Positions 8,581-16,686 of a DNA stretch of 64,000 bases are shown piece after piece (the stretch's first letter is position 1; every line of letters starts with the position of its first letter). The notes below the pieces were generated by a model. The model was not told the origin of the DNA and did not search any database. It was given only the letters and a program-made list of their open reading frames with translations. The stretch lies in contig NZ_JNXI01000001.1 in NCBI RefSeq assembly GCF_000717055.1, positions 1 to 64,000 of the forward strand. The letters are read 5' to 3'. This stretch comes from Streptomyces iakyrus (lineage in GTDB: Bacteria > Actinomycetota > Actinomycetes > Streptomycetales > Streptomycetaceae). A program made the translations under genes and the position numbers.

Positions 8581-8835
8581 ATGGGGGCGATTTTGAGCCA
8601 CTTAGGCCATCCTTATGCCGTCTTAGGTGAGCCTCACCACAAGGCCTTCGACATCTCCGGCACGATCCCTCCGGACAGCTGGTACGGCACGCTCCTCAAG
8701 GGCGTCTTCAACTTCCAGCCCGACCCCACCACACTCCAAGTCACGGTGTGGCTCCTGTACTTGATCCCGACCCTGGCCTTGTTCCTGGCACCGACCCGGA
8801 CCCCCGCAAAGGAGCCGGTACGCGACGGGGCGTGA
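8581..8835 (+). pseudogene. efeU: 3' remnant of iron permease efeU (FTR1)
   Basis: From about 8640 the frame reads KAFDISGTIPPDSWYGTLLK, then GVFNFQPDPTTLQV and a hydrophobic helix ending FLAPTR. This is the typical C-terminal tail of Streptomyces FTR1/EfeU high-affinity iron permeases. The other six membrane helices and both REGLE motifs are missing. Instead, a promoter region with an iron box runs straight into the tail, as if an internal deletion removed about 650 bp. efeO and efeB are absent downstream. The 84-codon frame starting at 8581 includes promoter DNA and is unlikely to be functional. Confidence 0.65.
8623..8641 (+). promoter_or_regulatory. Iron box (DmdR/IdeR-type operator)
   Basis: TTAGGTGAGCCTCACCACA has a perfect GGTGAG-C-CTCACC palindrome and closely matches the actinobacterial iron box TTAGGTTAGGCTAACCTAA. 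It lies immediately before the efeU tail, where the promoter of an efeUOB operon would have been. Confidence 0.7.
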
Positions 8836-9171
8836 AGCCGAGGCCGGGGCGTTCCGCAACCCGGCGGTGCGGGGCGCCGCCCCCAGCGGCACGCATGCCC
8901 GCAGGCGGCGCGGACCCGCACCCGCACCCGCGTACGGCGAGAAGGGGTCGTGTCGGGGGGTGTCCGCCCGCAGCGGTTGGCGCGTCAACGGACAGTCAGT
9001 CGGTGAAGGGGTCCATCGCGCCGTTCCGAGGACGGACACCCCCCGGCACGGCCCCGACCCACCACCCGGCGTCAGGCGAACCGGACGCGCACCCCCACCG
9101 CAACCCCCCGCCCAACCGCCGGAGGCACCCGGTAGGGTTCGCCTCCGGAAAGGGGAAGGTGAAGGTACCCG
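8836..9171. other. Gap without recognisable gene
   Basis: 336 bp between the efeU remnant and the next gene. Frames here are unconvincing and proline/arginine-rich. The only feature I can support is a candidate -10 box TAGGGT at 9133-9138, followed by a GGGGAAGG ribosome site for the gene at 9172. Confidence 0.5.
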
Positions 9172-10164
9172 ATGAGCAGGGATCGCGACCCTCGATCGCT
9201 CCGCAGGCCCGCCCGGAGCGCCCTCATAGCAACCTCGGTGACCGCTTTGTCACTGACGGCCAGTGGATGCGTCGTCGTGCACGGCGAACGTGAGATCCTC
9301 CCGTCCACGACCCGCGCCGAAGCCGCCAAGGCCCTCCAGGAGTTCACGGCCGCGTACAACGAGGCCGACAAGGCCTACGACGGCACCCTGGACGCCGACC
9401 ACACCACCGGCGCCCTCGCCGACATCGACTCGGCCCGCCTCAAGGCCGGGAAGGCGAACAACCCGGACGGCAACCCGAACCACACCCCGCTGACGCTGAC
9501 GGACGCGAAGTTCACCATCCCCAAGAAGGCCGGCTGGCCCCGCTGGTTCGTCGCCGACGCGGCCGGCAACAAGGGCGGCACCGCCCGCTGGCTGCTGGTG
9601 TTCACCCGCAGCAGCCTGGACGACCCGTTCCAGGTGGCGTACCTGACGCTCGTCGCCCCGGGCAAGGTCCCGCAGTTCAAGAAGGACGCCGACGGCTGGG
9701 CCGAGCCCGTCCCCGTGAACTCCACCGACCTGGCCACGGACCCCGGCGACCTGAGCCGGACGTACACGACGTATCTGAAGGACGGCGGAGAGACCTTCAC
9801 GGACGGCCCCCACACCAGCCAGTGGCGTGCCGCGCGCCAGAAGAACTCCAAGAAGCCGGGCATGGTCACCCAGTACATCGACGAGCCGCTGACGAACGGC
9901 GACTACGCCCCCCTGGCGCTGCGCACGGCGGACGGCGGGGCGCTCGTGTTCTTCACCACCCGCCACTTCGAGAAGCAGACCGCCTACGCGGGCACGTCCG
10001 TCCCCACCCCCAACAAGGACGTCCTCGCCCTGACGAAGGGCGAGATCAAGCAGTCCTTCATGATGGAGTTCGTCTCCAACGAGGTGGCGCTGGACCCCAA
10101 GGGCCGGGGCAAGGTGACGATCCTGGGCAGGATCCAGGGCCTGACGTCGGCGGAGGGCTCGTAG
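9172..10164 (+). CDS. Secreted lipoprotein, DUF8094-like
   Basis: A 330-residue exported protein. The N-terminus has arginines, a hydrophobic core and TASGC, giving a lipidation cysteine at C33, although the -3 residue is alanine rather than leucine. The mature part is a beta-rich domain with conserved-looking segments GWPRWFVADAAGN, RWLLVFTRSS and DYAPLALRTADGGALVFF, similar to streptomycete proteins annotated as DUF8094. Probably anchored outside the membrane; role unknown. It is convergent with the prim-pol gene, with six bases between the stops. Confidence 0.75.
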   Translation: MSRDRDPRSLRRPARSALIATSVTALSLTASGCVVVHGEREILPSTTRAEAAKALQEFTAAYNEADKAYDGTLDADHTTGALADIDSARLKAGKANNPDGNPNHTPLTLTDAKFTIPKKAGWPRWFVADAAGNKGGTARWLLVFTRSSLDDPFQVAYLTLVAPGKVPQFKKDADGWAEPVPVNSTDLATDPGDLSRTYTTYLKDGGETFTDGPHTSQWRAARQKNSKKPGMVTQYIDEPLTNGDYAPLALRTADGGALVFFTTRHFEKQTAYAGTSVPTPNKDVLALTKGEIKQSFMMEFVSNEVALDPKGRGKVTILGRIQGLTSAEGS

Positions 10165-10170
10165 CGGGCC

Positions 10171-10911
10171 TCAGTGCCGCAGGGGCCAGCCCGCCCCGGC
10201 GGAGTGGTCCGCGTCCTCACCGATGTAGCGCGCACAGACCTCCGTGAGCACCTCCAGCAGGCTCAGCGGATCCGGCAGCGCGTGCTCCGGCCCGCGCACC
10301 CACCGCACCGCCTGGTCCTCACCGGGCAGCCGCGCCGGCGGTACGAGGACGTAGGAGCCCCGGCAGTGCCAGCGCAGCCCGGGGTGCTCGTCCGCCGTCT
10401 CGGGGTGGCAGTCCAGTTCGCACGGCCACCACTCGTCCTCGTCCTCGGGCGTGCCGCGGGTGAGCGTGAAGAAGAGGAGGCGGCCGTCGTCGCTCTCGGC
10501 GACCGGACCGACCTCGATACCGGCGGCGAGCAGCCGCTCCAACGCGTCGCGACCGGCGTCGAGGGGCACGTCGAGGACGTCGTGCACCATGCCGGTCGCG
10601 GTGATGAAGTTGGCCTGGGGCTGGTGGCGGGCCCAGCGCTCGATCTGGCCGCGGTCGGTGGTCGACTGCGTCTGCCAGGCGAAGGACACCGGGTGCCGGG
10701 CGGGGGTGGGACAGCCGACCCGGTCGCAGGAGCAGCGGTACCCGTCCGCGGGGTGGGCCGCTGGCGCGAGGGGCAGTCCCGCCCCGGCGGCGGCGAGCAG
10801 CAGGGCCTCACGGCCGCCGTCCCCGGCGGTCTCCTTCGGCCGGCGCCCGGCGCGCAGCCACTGGGTGAGTTTGCCCTGCAGGCCGGTCCGGCCGCCGAAC
10901 TCCGCGCTCAT
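10171..10911 (-). CDS. Stand-alone prim-pol-like domain protein
   Basis: A 246-residue protein with the N-terminal fold of bifunctional DNA primase/polymerases (PF09250 type). AHPADGYRCSCDRVGCPTPARHP, WQTQSTTDRGQIERWARHQP, then NFITATGMVHDVLDVPLDAG follow the family order. The metal-binding aspartates would lie in DVLDVP (about 120-126). It ends without the helicase or primase C-terminal parts of plasmid and phage replicases. Related orphan proteins occur in many streptomycete chromosomes, so replication activity should not be assumed. It is divergent from the phosphodiesterase gene. Confidence 0.72.
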   Translation of the reverse strand: MSAEFGGRTGLQGKLTQWLRAGRRPKETAGDGGREALLLAAAGAGLPLAPAAHPADGYRCSCDRVGCPTPARHPVSFAWQTQSTTDRGQIERWARHQPQANFITATGMVHDVLDVPLDAGRDALERLLAAGIEVGPVAESDDGRLLFFTLTRGTPEDEDEWWPCELDCHPETADEHPGLRWHCRGSYVLVPPARLPGEDQAVRWVRGPEHALPDPLSLLEVLTEVCARYIGEDADHSAGAGWPLRH

Positions 10912-11093
10912 CTATCCCCTCGCCTCGCCGTCGTGCGGAACAGCATGCCTCATGGTCCCATCTTCCCGCGCACCGGGGGGCCAGTGCCCACCATCCAGGA
11001 CAGGAAGGGCGCAACGTACAGCGGGCGTCCGAAGGGAGAAGAAACGGCGAACGCCACTTCCCACCATGATCGGGTGTCATTGCCCGCTTTGCC

Positions 11094-11978
11094 ATGACAT
11101 GGCGTCCTACCGTGGTCGCCATGGTCACATGGATCGCGCTGACGGGTCTGGCCTCCGCGGCTTCCGTGGTCTCACTGACCCTCATGGGCCCCGGCGGCAG
11201 TGCCCCGGCCCCGCTGGAGTGGGGCGCGGGTCCGCTGACCGTGGCGGCCCTGCCCCGGATCACGTACGTCGCGCACCGCGGTGGCGCCCGTGAGGTCCCC
11301 GAGAACAGCATGGCGGGGCTGACGACGGCCTACGAGCGCGGGACGGCGCAGGTGCTGGACTTCGACACACGGCTGCTGCGCGACGGCACGCCGGTGGTGT
11401 TCCACGACGAGACCCTGAACCGCACCACCTACCTGGGCGGCGCGGTGGGAGGCCTGGACGCCCGGGAGTGGCGGGGCGTACGGCTGCGCCCGAAGGACTG
11501 GCTCCCGGGGAGCTGGCGGTCGGAGCGGCCGCCGACGGTCGCCGAGGTGCTGGATCGTTTCGGCGGGCGGATCGTGCTGATGCTGGAGGCGAAGGACCCG
11601 CGGAGCCTGGACCGGCTGGCCCGGCTGATCCGCGCCCGCGGCCTGACCCGCTCGGTGTTCGTGAACACCAACGACCCCGAGGTGGCCAGGCGCGTCCACC
11701 GCATGGGGCTGCTCTCCCAGTTGTGGCGCTCGGCGCAGCAGCTGCGCACGGACCGCCCGGAGCGCTGGCGGTCGTTCGTGGACCTGCTGGACGTGGACCA
11801 CCGGGCGCGCGACGCGGACCTGGTGCGGGCGGTGAACTCGGGGATCGCGCGGGTGTGGGCGCACACCGTGCTGACGGACGCGCAGCGGGACCGGGTGCTG
11901 GCGCTGGGCTGTTCCGGCGTGATCACGGACGCGCCGGGACGCCTGGCCCGGGCCGCTCAGCGCGGAGCCAGGCCGTGA
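11094..11978 (+). CDS. Glycerophosphodiester phosphodiesterase
   Basis: A 294-residue GDPD that hydrolyses glycerophosphodiesters to glycerol-3-phosphate and an alcohol. The TIM-barrel signature starts with VAHRGGAREVPENS (H61, R62, E70) and continues LDFDTRLLRDGTPVVFHDETLNRTT, supplying the second histidine. The usual E-x-D metal pair reads D-x-D, a conservative change. LMLEAKDP and the C-terminal VWAHTVLTD are also family segments. The N-terminus carries a hydrophobic stretch (8-30) acting as signal anchor or signal peptide, so the enzyme is probably extracytoplasmic. A later ATG at 11121 is an alternative start. The 3' end overlaps the convergent tetR gene by 22 bp. Confidence 0.88.
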   Translation: MTWRPTVVAMVTWIALTGLASAASVVSLTLMGPGGSAPAPLEWGAGPLTVAALPRITYVAHRGGAREVPENSMAGLTTAYERGTAQVLDFDTRLLRDGTPVVFHDETLNRTTYLGGAVGGLDAREWRGVRLRPKDWLPGSWRSERPPTVAEVLDRFGGRIVLMLEAKDPRSLDRLARLIRARGLTRSVFVNTNDPEVARRVHRMGLLSQLWRSAQQLRTDRPERWRSFVDLLDVDHRARDADLVRAVNSGIARVWAHTVLTDAQRDRVLALGCSGVITDAPGRLARAAQRGARP

Positions 11979-12598
11979 AGGGCGTAGTCCACGAGGGTGT
12001 CGGTGTACTCGTGGGAGATCGGGCCGGTGTGCTGGAGCCAGCGCTGGGCGAGCGGGGAGATGAAGAACTCCAGGGCGATGCGCGGGTCGATCTCGGGCCG
12101 CACCTGGCCGGCCTCCTGCGCGGCGCGCAGCCGGCCGATGTAGAGGTCGAGTGAGGGCTGCATCAGCTTGGCGACGAGCTCGCGCCCGAGCTGCTCGTTG
12201 ACGACGCCCTCGGCGGCCAGCGCGCGGGACGGCACATCGAATTTCGGGTCGCGCATCTGGTCGACGGTGGCGCGCAGGACGCTCTTGACGTCGGCGGCGA
12301 GGTCGCCGGTGTCCGGGAAGACGTACGGCTCCGGCCCGGCCTCCGGCACGGCCTGCTCGGCCAGGTCGAGGAACGCCTCCATCAGGACGTCCGCCTTGGA
12401 CGACCACCACCGGTAGATCGTCTGCTTGCCGACACCGGCGCGGGCGGCGATGCCCTCGATGGTGGTCTTGGGGTAGCCCACCTCGACGACGAGCGCGAGG
12501 GCTGCGTCGTAGATGGCGCGGCGGGACTTCTCGCTGCGCCGGGTGGAGTCGGGGGCGGGCTTGCCGGGGGCGGGCTGAACGGATTTCTGGGCGGCCAT
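11957..12598 (-). CDS. TetR family transcriptional regulator
   Basis: A 213-residue TetR regulator. After a 20-residue flexible lead, the helix-turn-helix reads RRAIYDAALALVVEVGYPKT, TIEGIAARAGVGKQTIYRWW, SSKADVLMEA (about 24-72). The remainder is an all-helical ligand/dimer domain resembling the TetR_C_16 group. Two palindromes (12622-12634 and 12657-12675) lie just upstream, in the gap shared with the divergent DUF6243-like gene. It therefore very likely represses itself and that neighbour. Confidence 0.93.
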   Translation of the reverse strand: MAAQKSVQPAPGKPAPDSTRRSEKSRRAIYDAALALVVEVGYPKTTIEGIAARAGVGKQTIYRWWSSKADVLMEAFLDLAEQAVPEAGPEPYVFPDTGDLAADVKSVLRATVDQMRDPKFDVPSRALAAEGVVNEQLGRELVAKLMQPSLDLYIGRLRAAQEAGQVRPEIDPRIALEFFISPLAQRWLQHTGPISHEYTDTLVDYALHGLAPR

Positions 12599-12621
12599 GC
12601 GTCGAATTTATCAGGTTGACA

Positions 12622-12634
12622 AGACGGAGCGTCT
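12622..12634. promoter_or_regulatory. Palindromic TetR operator, copy 1
   Basis: AGACG-GAG-CGTCT, immediately after a TTGACA hexamer (12616-12621) that could be the -35 box for the rightward gene. The core is the same as in the second copy 35 bp downstream. Confidence 0.6.
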
Positions 12635-12656
12635 CGCGGACAGTGGAGCAGTACGC

Positions 12657-12675
12657 ACGAGACGAACCGTCTCGT
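12657..12675. promoter_or_regulatory. Palindromic TetR operator, copy 2
   Basis: ACGAGACG-AAC-CGTCTCGT, a perfect 8-bp inverted repeat with a three-base centre. It shares the AGACGnnnCGTCT core with copy 1. Both lie between tetR and the divergent small gene. Confidence 0.7.
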
Positions 12676-12707
12676 CGCGACATGTGAAATCAGGGAAGGA
12701 GCCCGGG

Positions 12708-12914
12708 ATGACCCGAGGCGGAGCCGGAAACCTGCTGGGTGTCGGCGGATCGCGCAGGAACCTCGGCCGCAAGGCGCTGCGCGGCGGCGGCCGGGCCGGC
12801 CGGATCGGCGGCGGTCTCGACCCGCAGGCACAGAAGCGCGAACTGCTGCGCAAGCTCCAGGAGCAACGACAGCAGCGGGAAGGGCGGGAGGGCACGGCCG
12901 GCGAGGAGTCGTGA
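12708..12914 (+). CDS. DUF6243-like small basic protein
   Basis: A 68-residue protein starting MTRGGAGNLLGVGGSRRNLG, with a glycine/arginine-rich middle and a C-terminal helix QKRELLRKLQEQRQQREGRE. This layout matches streptomycete proteins annotated DUF6243. The GGAAGGAG site seven bases upstream fixes the ATG. The basic, partly disordered sequence suggests nucleic-acid or ribosome contact, but no function is established. It is divergent from tetR and behind two operators, so probably induced when the repressor is released. Confidence 0.8.
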   Translation: MTRGGAGNLLGVGGSRRNLGRKALRGGGRAGRIGGGLDPQAQKRELLRKLQEQRQQREGREGTAGEES

Positions 12915-13045
12915 GCCTCCCCCGCGCGAGGGAGACCGGACCCCCGCGCGCGGGATCCTCCCGGGACGTGCGGCGGATGTACTGAGGCGGTCGCGGCCCG
13001 CGACCGGCGCACACCGCCGCACGGACACCCGGGAGGACTCGGCTC

Positions 13046-14422
13046 ATGACCGCATGGACCAGACGACGGCTGCTCACCTCGGCGGCGGCCACGGCCCTCC
13101 CGGCAGCGGCCACGGCCCTCCCGGCGGCGGGCCTCGCCACCGCGGCGGCCCCGCCCGCGCGGGCGGCGGCAGCGACGGCCCGCTCCGCCGAAGCCGACGT
13201 GGCCGACGCCTTGAGGGCCCTGCCCGGAGTGCGTCTGATCGAGGAGCGGCAGGACGCCGAACCGGGGTACCGGCACTTCGTCCTGGGCCTGCGCCAGCCG
13301 GTCGACCACACGAACCCCGCCGCGGGCACCTTCGAACAGCGCCTCACCCTGCTCCACACCGCCGCCGACCGCCCCACCGTGCTGTTCAGCACGGGCTACC
13401 AGGCGGTCCTCACCCCCCGGCGGACCGAACCGGCCGTGCTGCTCGGCGCCAACCAGCTCCAGGTCGAACACCGTTACTTCGGCGCATCACGCCCCGCGGA
13501 CCCCGGTTACGCCCACCTCACGATCCGCCAGGCCGCCGACGACCACCACCGTGTCGTGCGGCTCTTCCGCCGGCTCTACCCCGGCGCGTGGATCTCCACC
13601 GGCGGCAGCAAGGGCGGCATGGCGAGCGTCTACCACCGCCGTTTCCATCCCCACGACGTCAACGGCACGCTGGTCTATTCGGCCCCGAACAACGCCGACG
13701 ACCGCGACGACTCCGCGTACCTCCGCTTCCTGGAGACGGTCGGCACCCCAGCGGCGCGGGAGGCCCTGAAGGCGGCCCAGCGGGCGATCCTGCTGCGCCG
13801 GGCCGGGCTGGTCGCCCGCTACGACGCCTGGGCGGCCGCCTCCGGCGACACCTTCCGGCTCGTGGGCGGCGCCGACAGGGCACTCGAAATCGCCGTCCTG
13901 CGTGCGCCGTTCATGTTCTGGCAGCGCGGTACACCGGCCGACATCGCGGCGATCCCCGGCCCCGGGGCGACGTCCGAGGAGCTGTACACCTGGCTGGACG
14001 ACACCGCGGGCCTGGCCCTGTACGCCGACACGACCGCCCGGAACTACATCCCGTACTGGTACCAGATCGGCACCCAACTGGGGTACGGCAGCTTCCCCAC
14101 CGCGCACCTAGCGGACCTGCTCCGCCACCCGGGCGCCGCCGAGCCGCGCAGTTTCGTCCCCCGGGACGTCCCCCTGCGCTTCGACCGGGCCGCCATGCCC
14201 GACATCGACCGCTGGGTCCGGCGGCGCGGCAGCCGGCTGCTGTTCGTCAACGGCACCCGGGACCCCGCCGTCGCCGAGCACTTCCGCCCCGGCGGCCCGG
14301 GCTCACGGCTGCTGTGGGCACCGGGCGCGAATCACGGCGCCGACATCGCGGACCTGTCCCCCGCCGACCGGGCCTCGGCGGAGGACACGCTGGTCCGCTG
14401 GGCGGGTCAGGAGCCGCTGTAG
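13046..14422 (+). CDS. Secreted S37-type serine aminopeptidase
   Basis: A 458-residue exported alpha/beta hydrolase of the PS-10/S37 peptidase family (secreted tripeptidyl or prolyl aminopeptidases). A twin-arginine-like signal (TRRRLLTSAAA) leads a long Ala/Pro signal region containing a repeated ATALPAA unit, with cleavage expected near ARA at 38-40. The nucleophile is S188 in STGGSKGGM. EHRYFGASRP gives the conserved oxyanion neighbourhood, and LFVNGTRDP with GANHG near the C-terminus supply the acid and histidine. Expected to trim N-terminal peptides from proteins outside the cell. No operon partner; the 131-bp gap upstream shows no clear promoter. Confidence 0.88.
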   Translation: MTAWTRRRLLTSAAATALPAAATALPAAGLATAAAPPARAAAATARSAEADVADALRALPGVRLIEERQDAEPGYRHFVLGLRQPVDHTNPAAGTFEQRLTLLHTAADRPTVLFSTGYQAVLTPRRTEPAVLLGANQLQVEHRYFGASRPADPGYAHLTIRQAADDHHRVVRLFRRLYPGAWISTGGSKGGMASVYHRRFHPHDVNGTLVYSAPNNADDRDDSAYLRFLETVGTPAAREALKAAQRAILLRRAGLVARYDAWAAASGDTFRLVGGADRALEIAVLRAPFMFWQRGTPADIAAIPGPGATSEELYTWLDDTAGLALYADTTARNYIPYWYQIGTQLGYGSFPTAHLADLLRHPGAAEPRSFVPRDVPLRFDRAAMPDIDRWVRRRGSRLLFVNGTRDPAVAEHFRPGGPGSRLLWAPGANHGADIADLSPADRASAEDTLVRWAGQEPL

Positions 14423-14492
14423 CCGACCTCGCGCCGAGGCGCGGGCCGGGGCAGGGCGCCGGTCTCCGTGCGGCGTGAACGGCGGCAGCTGC

Positions 14493-15476
14493 TCAGGAGG
14501 GCGGCCAGGCGTCTCCCCAGTCGGCGTCCCGTGCGGCCCTGTACAGGTCGCCGTGGCGCTTGGTGACGGTGGCGCGGCGCAGGGACGGTTCGCTCTCGCA
14601 CAGGTCCAGGAGGACCTGGCCCTTGCGGATCTGGGGGCGCCGGACGACCCGGTTGGCAGCCGGTTCGGCGGGGAAGCGGGCGGCGGCGACGTAGGCGAAC
14701 TTCTCGTCCTCGTAGGCGAGCGAGCCGCCCTTGACCTGGCGGTGCAGCGAGGAGCGGCTGACCCGGGCGGAGAAGTGGCACCAGTCCGTGCCGGGGGCGA
14801 TGGGGCAGGCGGCGCTGTGCGGGCAGGGGGCGGCGATGCGGAAACCGGCCGTGATCAGCCGGTCGCGCGCCTCGATGAGGCGGGCGTAGCCGTCGGGGGT
14901 GCCGGGTTCGACGATCACGACGGCCTGCGCGGCGGCCGCGGCGGCGTCGACGAGGGCGGTGCGGTCGGCGGCGGTCAGCTCGTTGAGGACGTAGGAGACG
15001 GTGACGAGGTCCGTGCTGTCGAGGGTGAGAGCCGCTCCGAGCCGGGAGCGCTGCCAGCGTACGTCCCGCAGTTCCGGGTTGGCCGCGGCGATCTCCCGCC
15101 CCAGGGCGAGCGCGGGCTCGGCCCAGTCGAGCACGGTGACGGGCCGCTCCCCGCCCCAGACCGCGTTCACGGCCCAGGCGGCGGCGCCCGTGCCCCCACC
15201 GAGGTCGGTGTGCCCGCCCGGCACCCACGCGGGCACGGCGTCCGCGAACGCCTCCAGCGCGGCGCGCACGGCCTCGAAGGTCGCGGGCATCCGGTAGGCG
15301 GCGTAGGCGGCGACGTCGGCCCGGTCCCGGAGGATGGGAGCGTCGGTCGGGGTGGCCCCCCGGTAGCTGGCGATCAGCCGCTCGACCGCCTGCGAGGCCT
15401 GCCGCGGCGGCAGCCCGTCGAGCAGACCGGCAAGAGCGGCACGGAGATTTTCGGCCGGGGGTGCGGGGGCGTTCAC
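14493..15476 (-). CDS. Rsm22-family rRNA methyltransferase-like protein
   Basis: A 327-residue protein of the Rsm22/MTT17 family, linked to small ribosomal subunit assembly and probably a SAM-dependent methyltransferase. The SAM-binding segment is GGHTDLGGGTGAAAWA (about 107-122), followed by VTVLDWAEPAL. A later cysteine cluster (CPHSAACPIAPGTDWCHF, about 219-236) matches the Fe-S or zinc site of the family. The usual VKGGSLAYEDEKFAYVAAAR block follows. Length is normal. It is convergent with the S37 peptidase gene. Confidence 0.85.
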   Translation of the reverse strand: MNAPAPPAENLRAALAGLLDGLPPRQASQAVERLIASYRGATPTDAPILRDRADVAAYAAYRMPATFEAVRAALEAFADAVPAWVPGGHTDLGGGTGAAAWAVNAVWGGERPVTVLDWAEPALALGREIAAANPELRDVRWQRSRLGAALTLDSTDLVTVSYVLNELTAADRTALVDAAAAAAQAVVIVEPGTPDGYARLIEARDRLITAGFRIAAPCPHSAACPIAPGTDWCHFSARVSRSSLHRQVKGGSLAYEDEKFAYVAAARFPAEPAANRVVRRPQIRKGQVLLDLCESEPSLRRATVTKRHGDLYRAARDADWGDAWPPS

Positions 15477-15561
15477 CCGGCGATTCTACGAGGCGGGCGG
15501 GGCGGGCGCGGCGCTCCCCGGACGCCCCCTGCTCGCTCCTGGCCGGAGCGGCCGGCAGAAG

Positions 15562-16686
15562 TCACCGCACCGCCCGAGCCACCCGTGACCCCGCTGCCGC
15601 CCTGGGTGCGCTGTCCGGGTGGCGGCGGCGGGGATGGACCGCGTTGGTGAGGAGGATCAGAAACGTGTCCGTGGCCGGGTCGAGGACGAGGGACGTGCCG
15701 GTGAAGCCCGTGTGGCCGGCCGCGCCGCGGCCCGCCAGGTCGCCCATGAACCAGGGCTGGTCGAGGGAGAAGCCGAGGCCGGGCGGTGTGAAGAGGAGCT
15801 CGACGAAGTCGGGGCCGAGGATGCGGGCGGGGCCGTGGGAGCCGCCGGCGAGGAGGGTGCGGCAGAACACCGCGAGGTCCCGGCCGGTGGAGAACAGGCC
15901 CGCGTGGCCGGCCACGCCCCCGAGGGCCCAGGCGTTCTCGTCGTGGACCTCGCCCCGCAGCATCCCCCGGTCCGCCTTGGCCCACGGGCGCCGCTGGTCC
16001 TCCGTCGCCGCGGCGCCCGGGCAGGGCCCGAAGTCCGTCGCCGTCATGCCCAGCGGCCGGGTGATGCCGTCGTGGACGAGGACGTCGAGGGTGCGGCCGG
16101 TGACGCGCTCCAGGACGTACTGGAGCAGGAGCATGTTGAGGTCGGAGTAGCGGTACGTGCCCGGTACGCCGACCGGCTGCTCCGCCTGGAGCGCGGCGAG
16201 CCGCTGCGCGTCGTCGGCGTAGTCGTAGAGGGGCAGTTCGGGCCGCAGCCCCGACGTGTGGGTGAGCAGCTGCCGCACCGTGATGCCGTGCCGGACGGCC
16301 GCCGTGAAGTCGGGCAGGTACGCCCCGACCTTCGCGTCGATGCCGAGCGTGCCGCGCTCGATCTGCTGCACGGCGGCCACGGACGTGAACAGTTTGGTCA
16401 GGGACGCCAGGTCGAAGGGCGTGCCGACGGTCATCGGGACCCGGTCCTCGGGGGGCAGTTCCACCCCGGCGTCGGCCTCCGGGTCGTAGGCCGCGTAGCG
16501 CACGGCCCACCCCGCGGCCTCCTCGACCGCGATCACCGGGCCGCGCCCGACGACCAGGACGGCTCCGGGCGCCCAGGGGCGCTGCCCGGTGGTCAGGACG
16601 TGGACCTCCCGGACGAGGTGACGCAGCTCCGCGGGGTCGAGTCCGGCCCGTTCCGGCGTGCCGTCGCGCAGTCTGGGTGCGCTCAG
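15562..16686 (-). CDS. Beta-lactamase-fold serine hydrolase, probable CTG start
   Basis: A 374-residue class-C-like serine hydrolase (esterase or peptidase family). The catalytic S95-x-x-K98 lies in DLASLTKLF, the Y180-x-D in YRYSDLN, and the third motif is H-T-G in GHTGFTGTS. There is no signal peptide. No ATG or GTG begins the conserved sequence. A CTG at 16686 overlaps the TGA of the upstream exporter gene as CTGA, ten bases after GGAGG, exactly where an ATGA-type coupled start is expected. The alternative is an in-frame GTG at 16740, giving 18 extra residues inside the exporter gene. Cotranscribed with the exporter, so both may serve resistance or detoxification. Confidence 0.85.
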   Translation of the reverse strand: MSAPRLRDGTPERAGLDPAELRHLVREVHVLTTGQRPWAPGAVLVVGRGPVIAVEEAAGWAVRYAAYDPEADAGVELPPEDRVPMTVGTPFDLASLTKLFTSVAAVQQIERGTLGIDAKVGAYLPDFTAAVRHGITVRQLLTHTSGLRPELPLYDYADDAQRLAALQAEQPVGVPGTYRYSDLNMLLLQYVLERVTGRTLDVLVHDGITRPLGMTATDFGPCPGAAATEDQRRPWAKADRGMLRGEVHDENAWALGGVAGHAGLFSTGRDLAVFCRTLLAGGSHGPARILGPDFVELLFTPPGLGFSLDQPWFMGDLAGRGAAGHTGFTGTSLVLDPATDTFLILLTNAVHPRRRHPDSAPRAAAGSRVARAVR

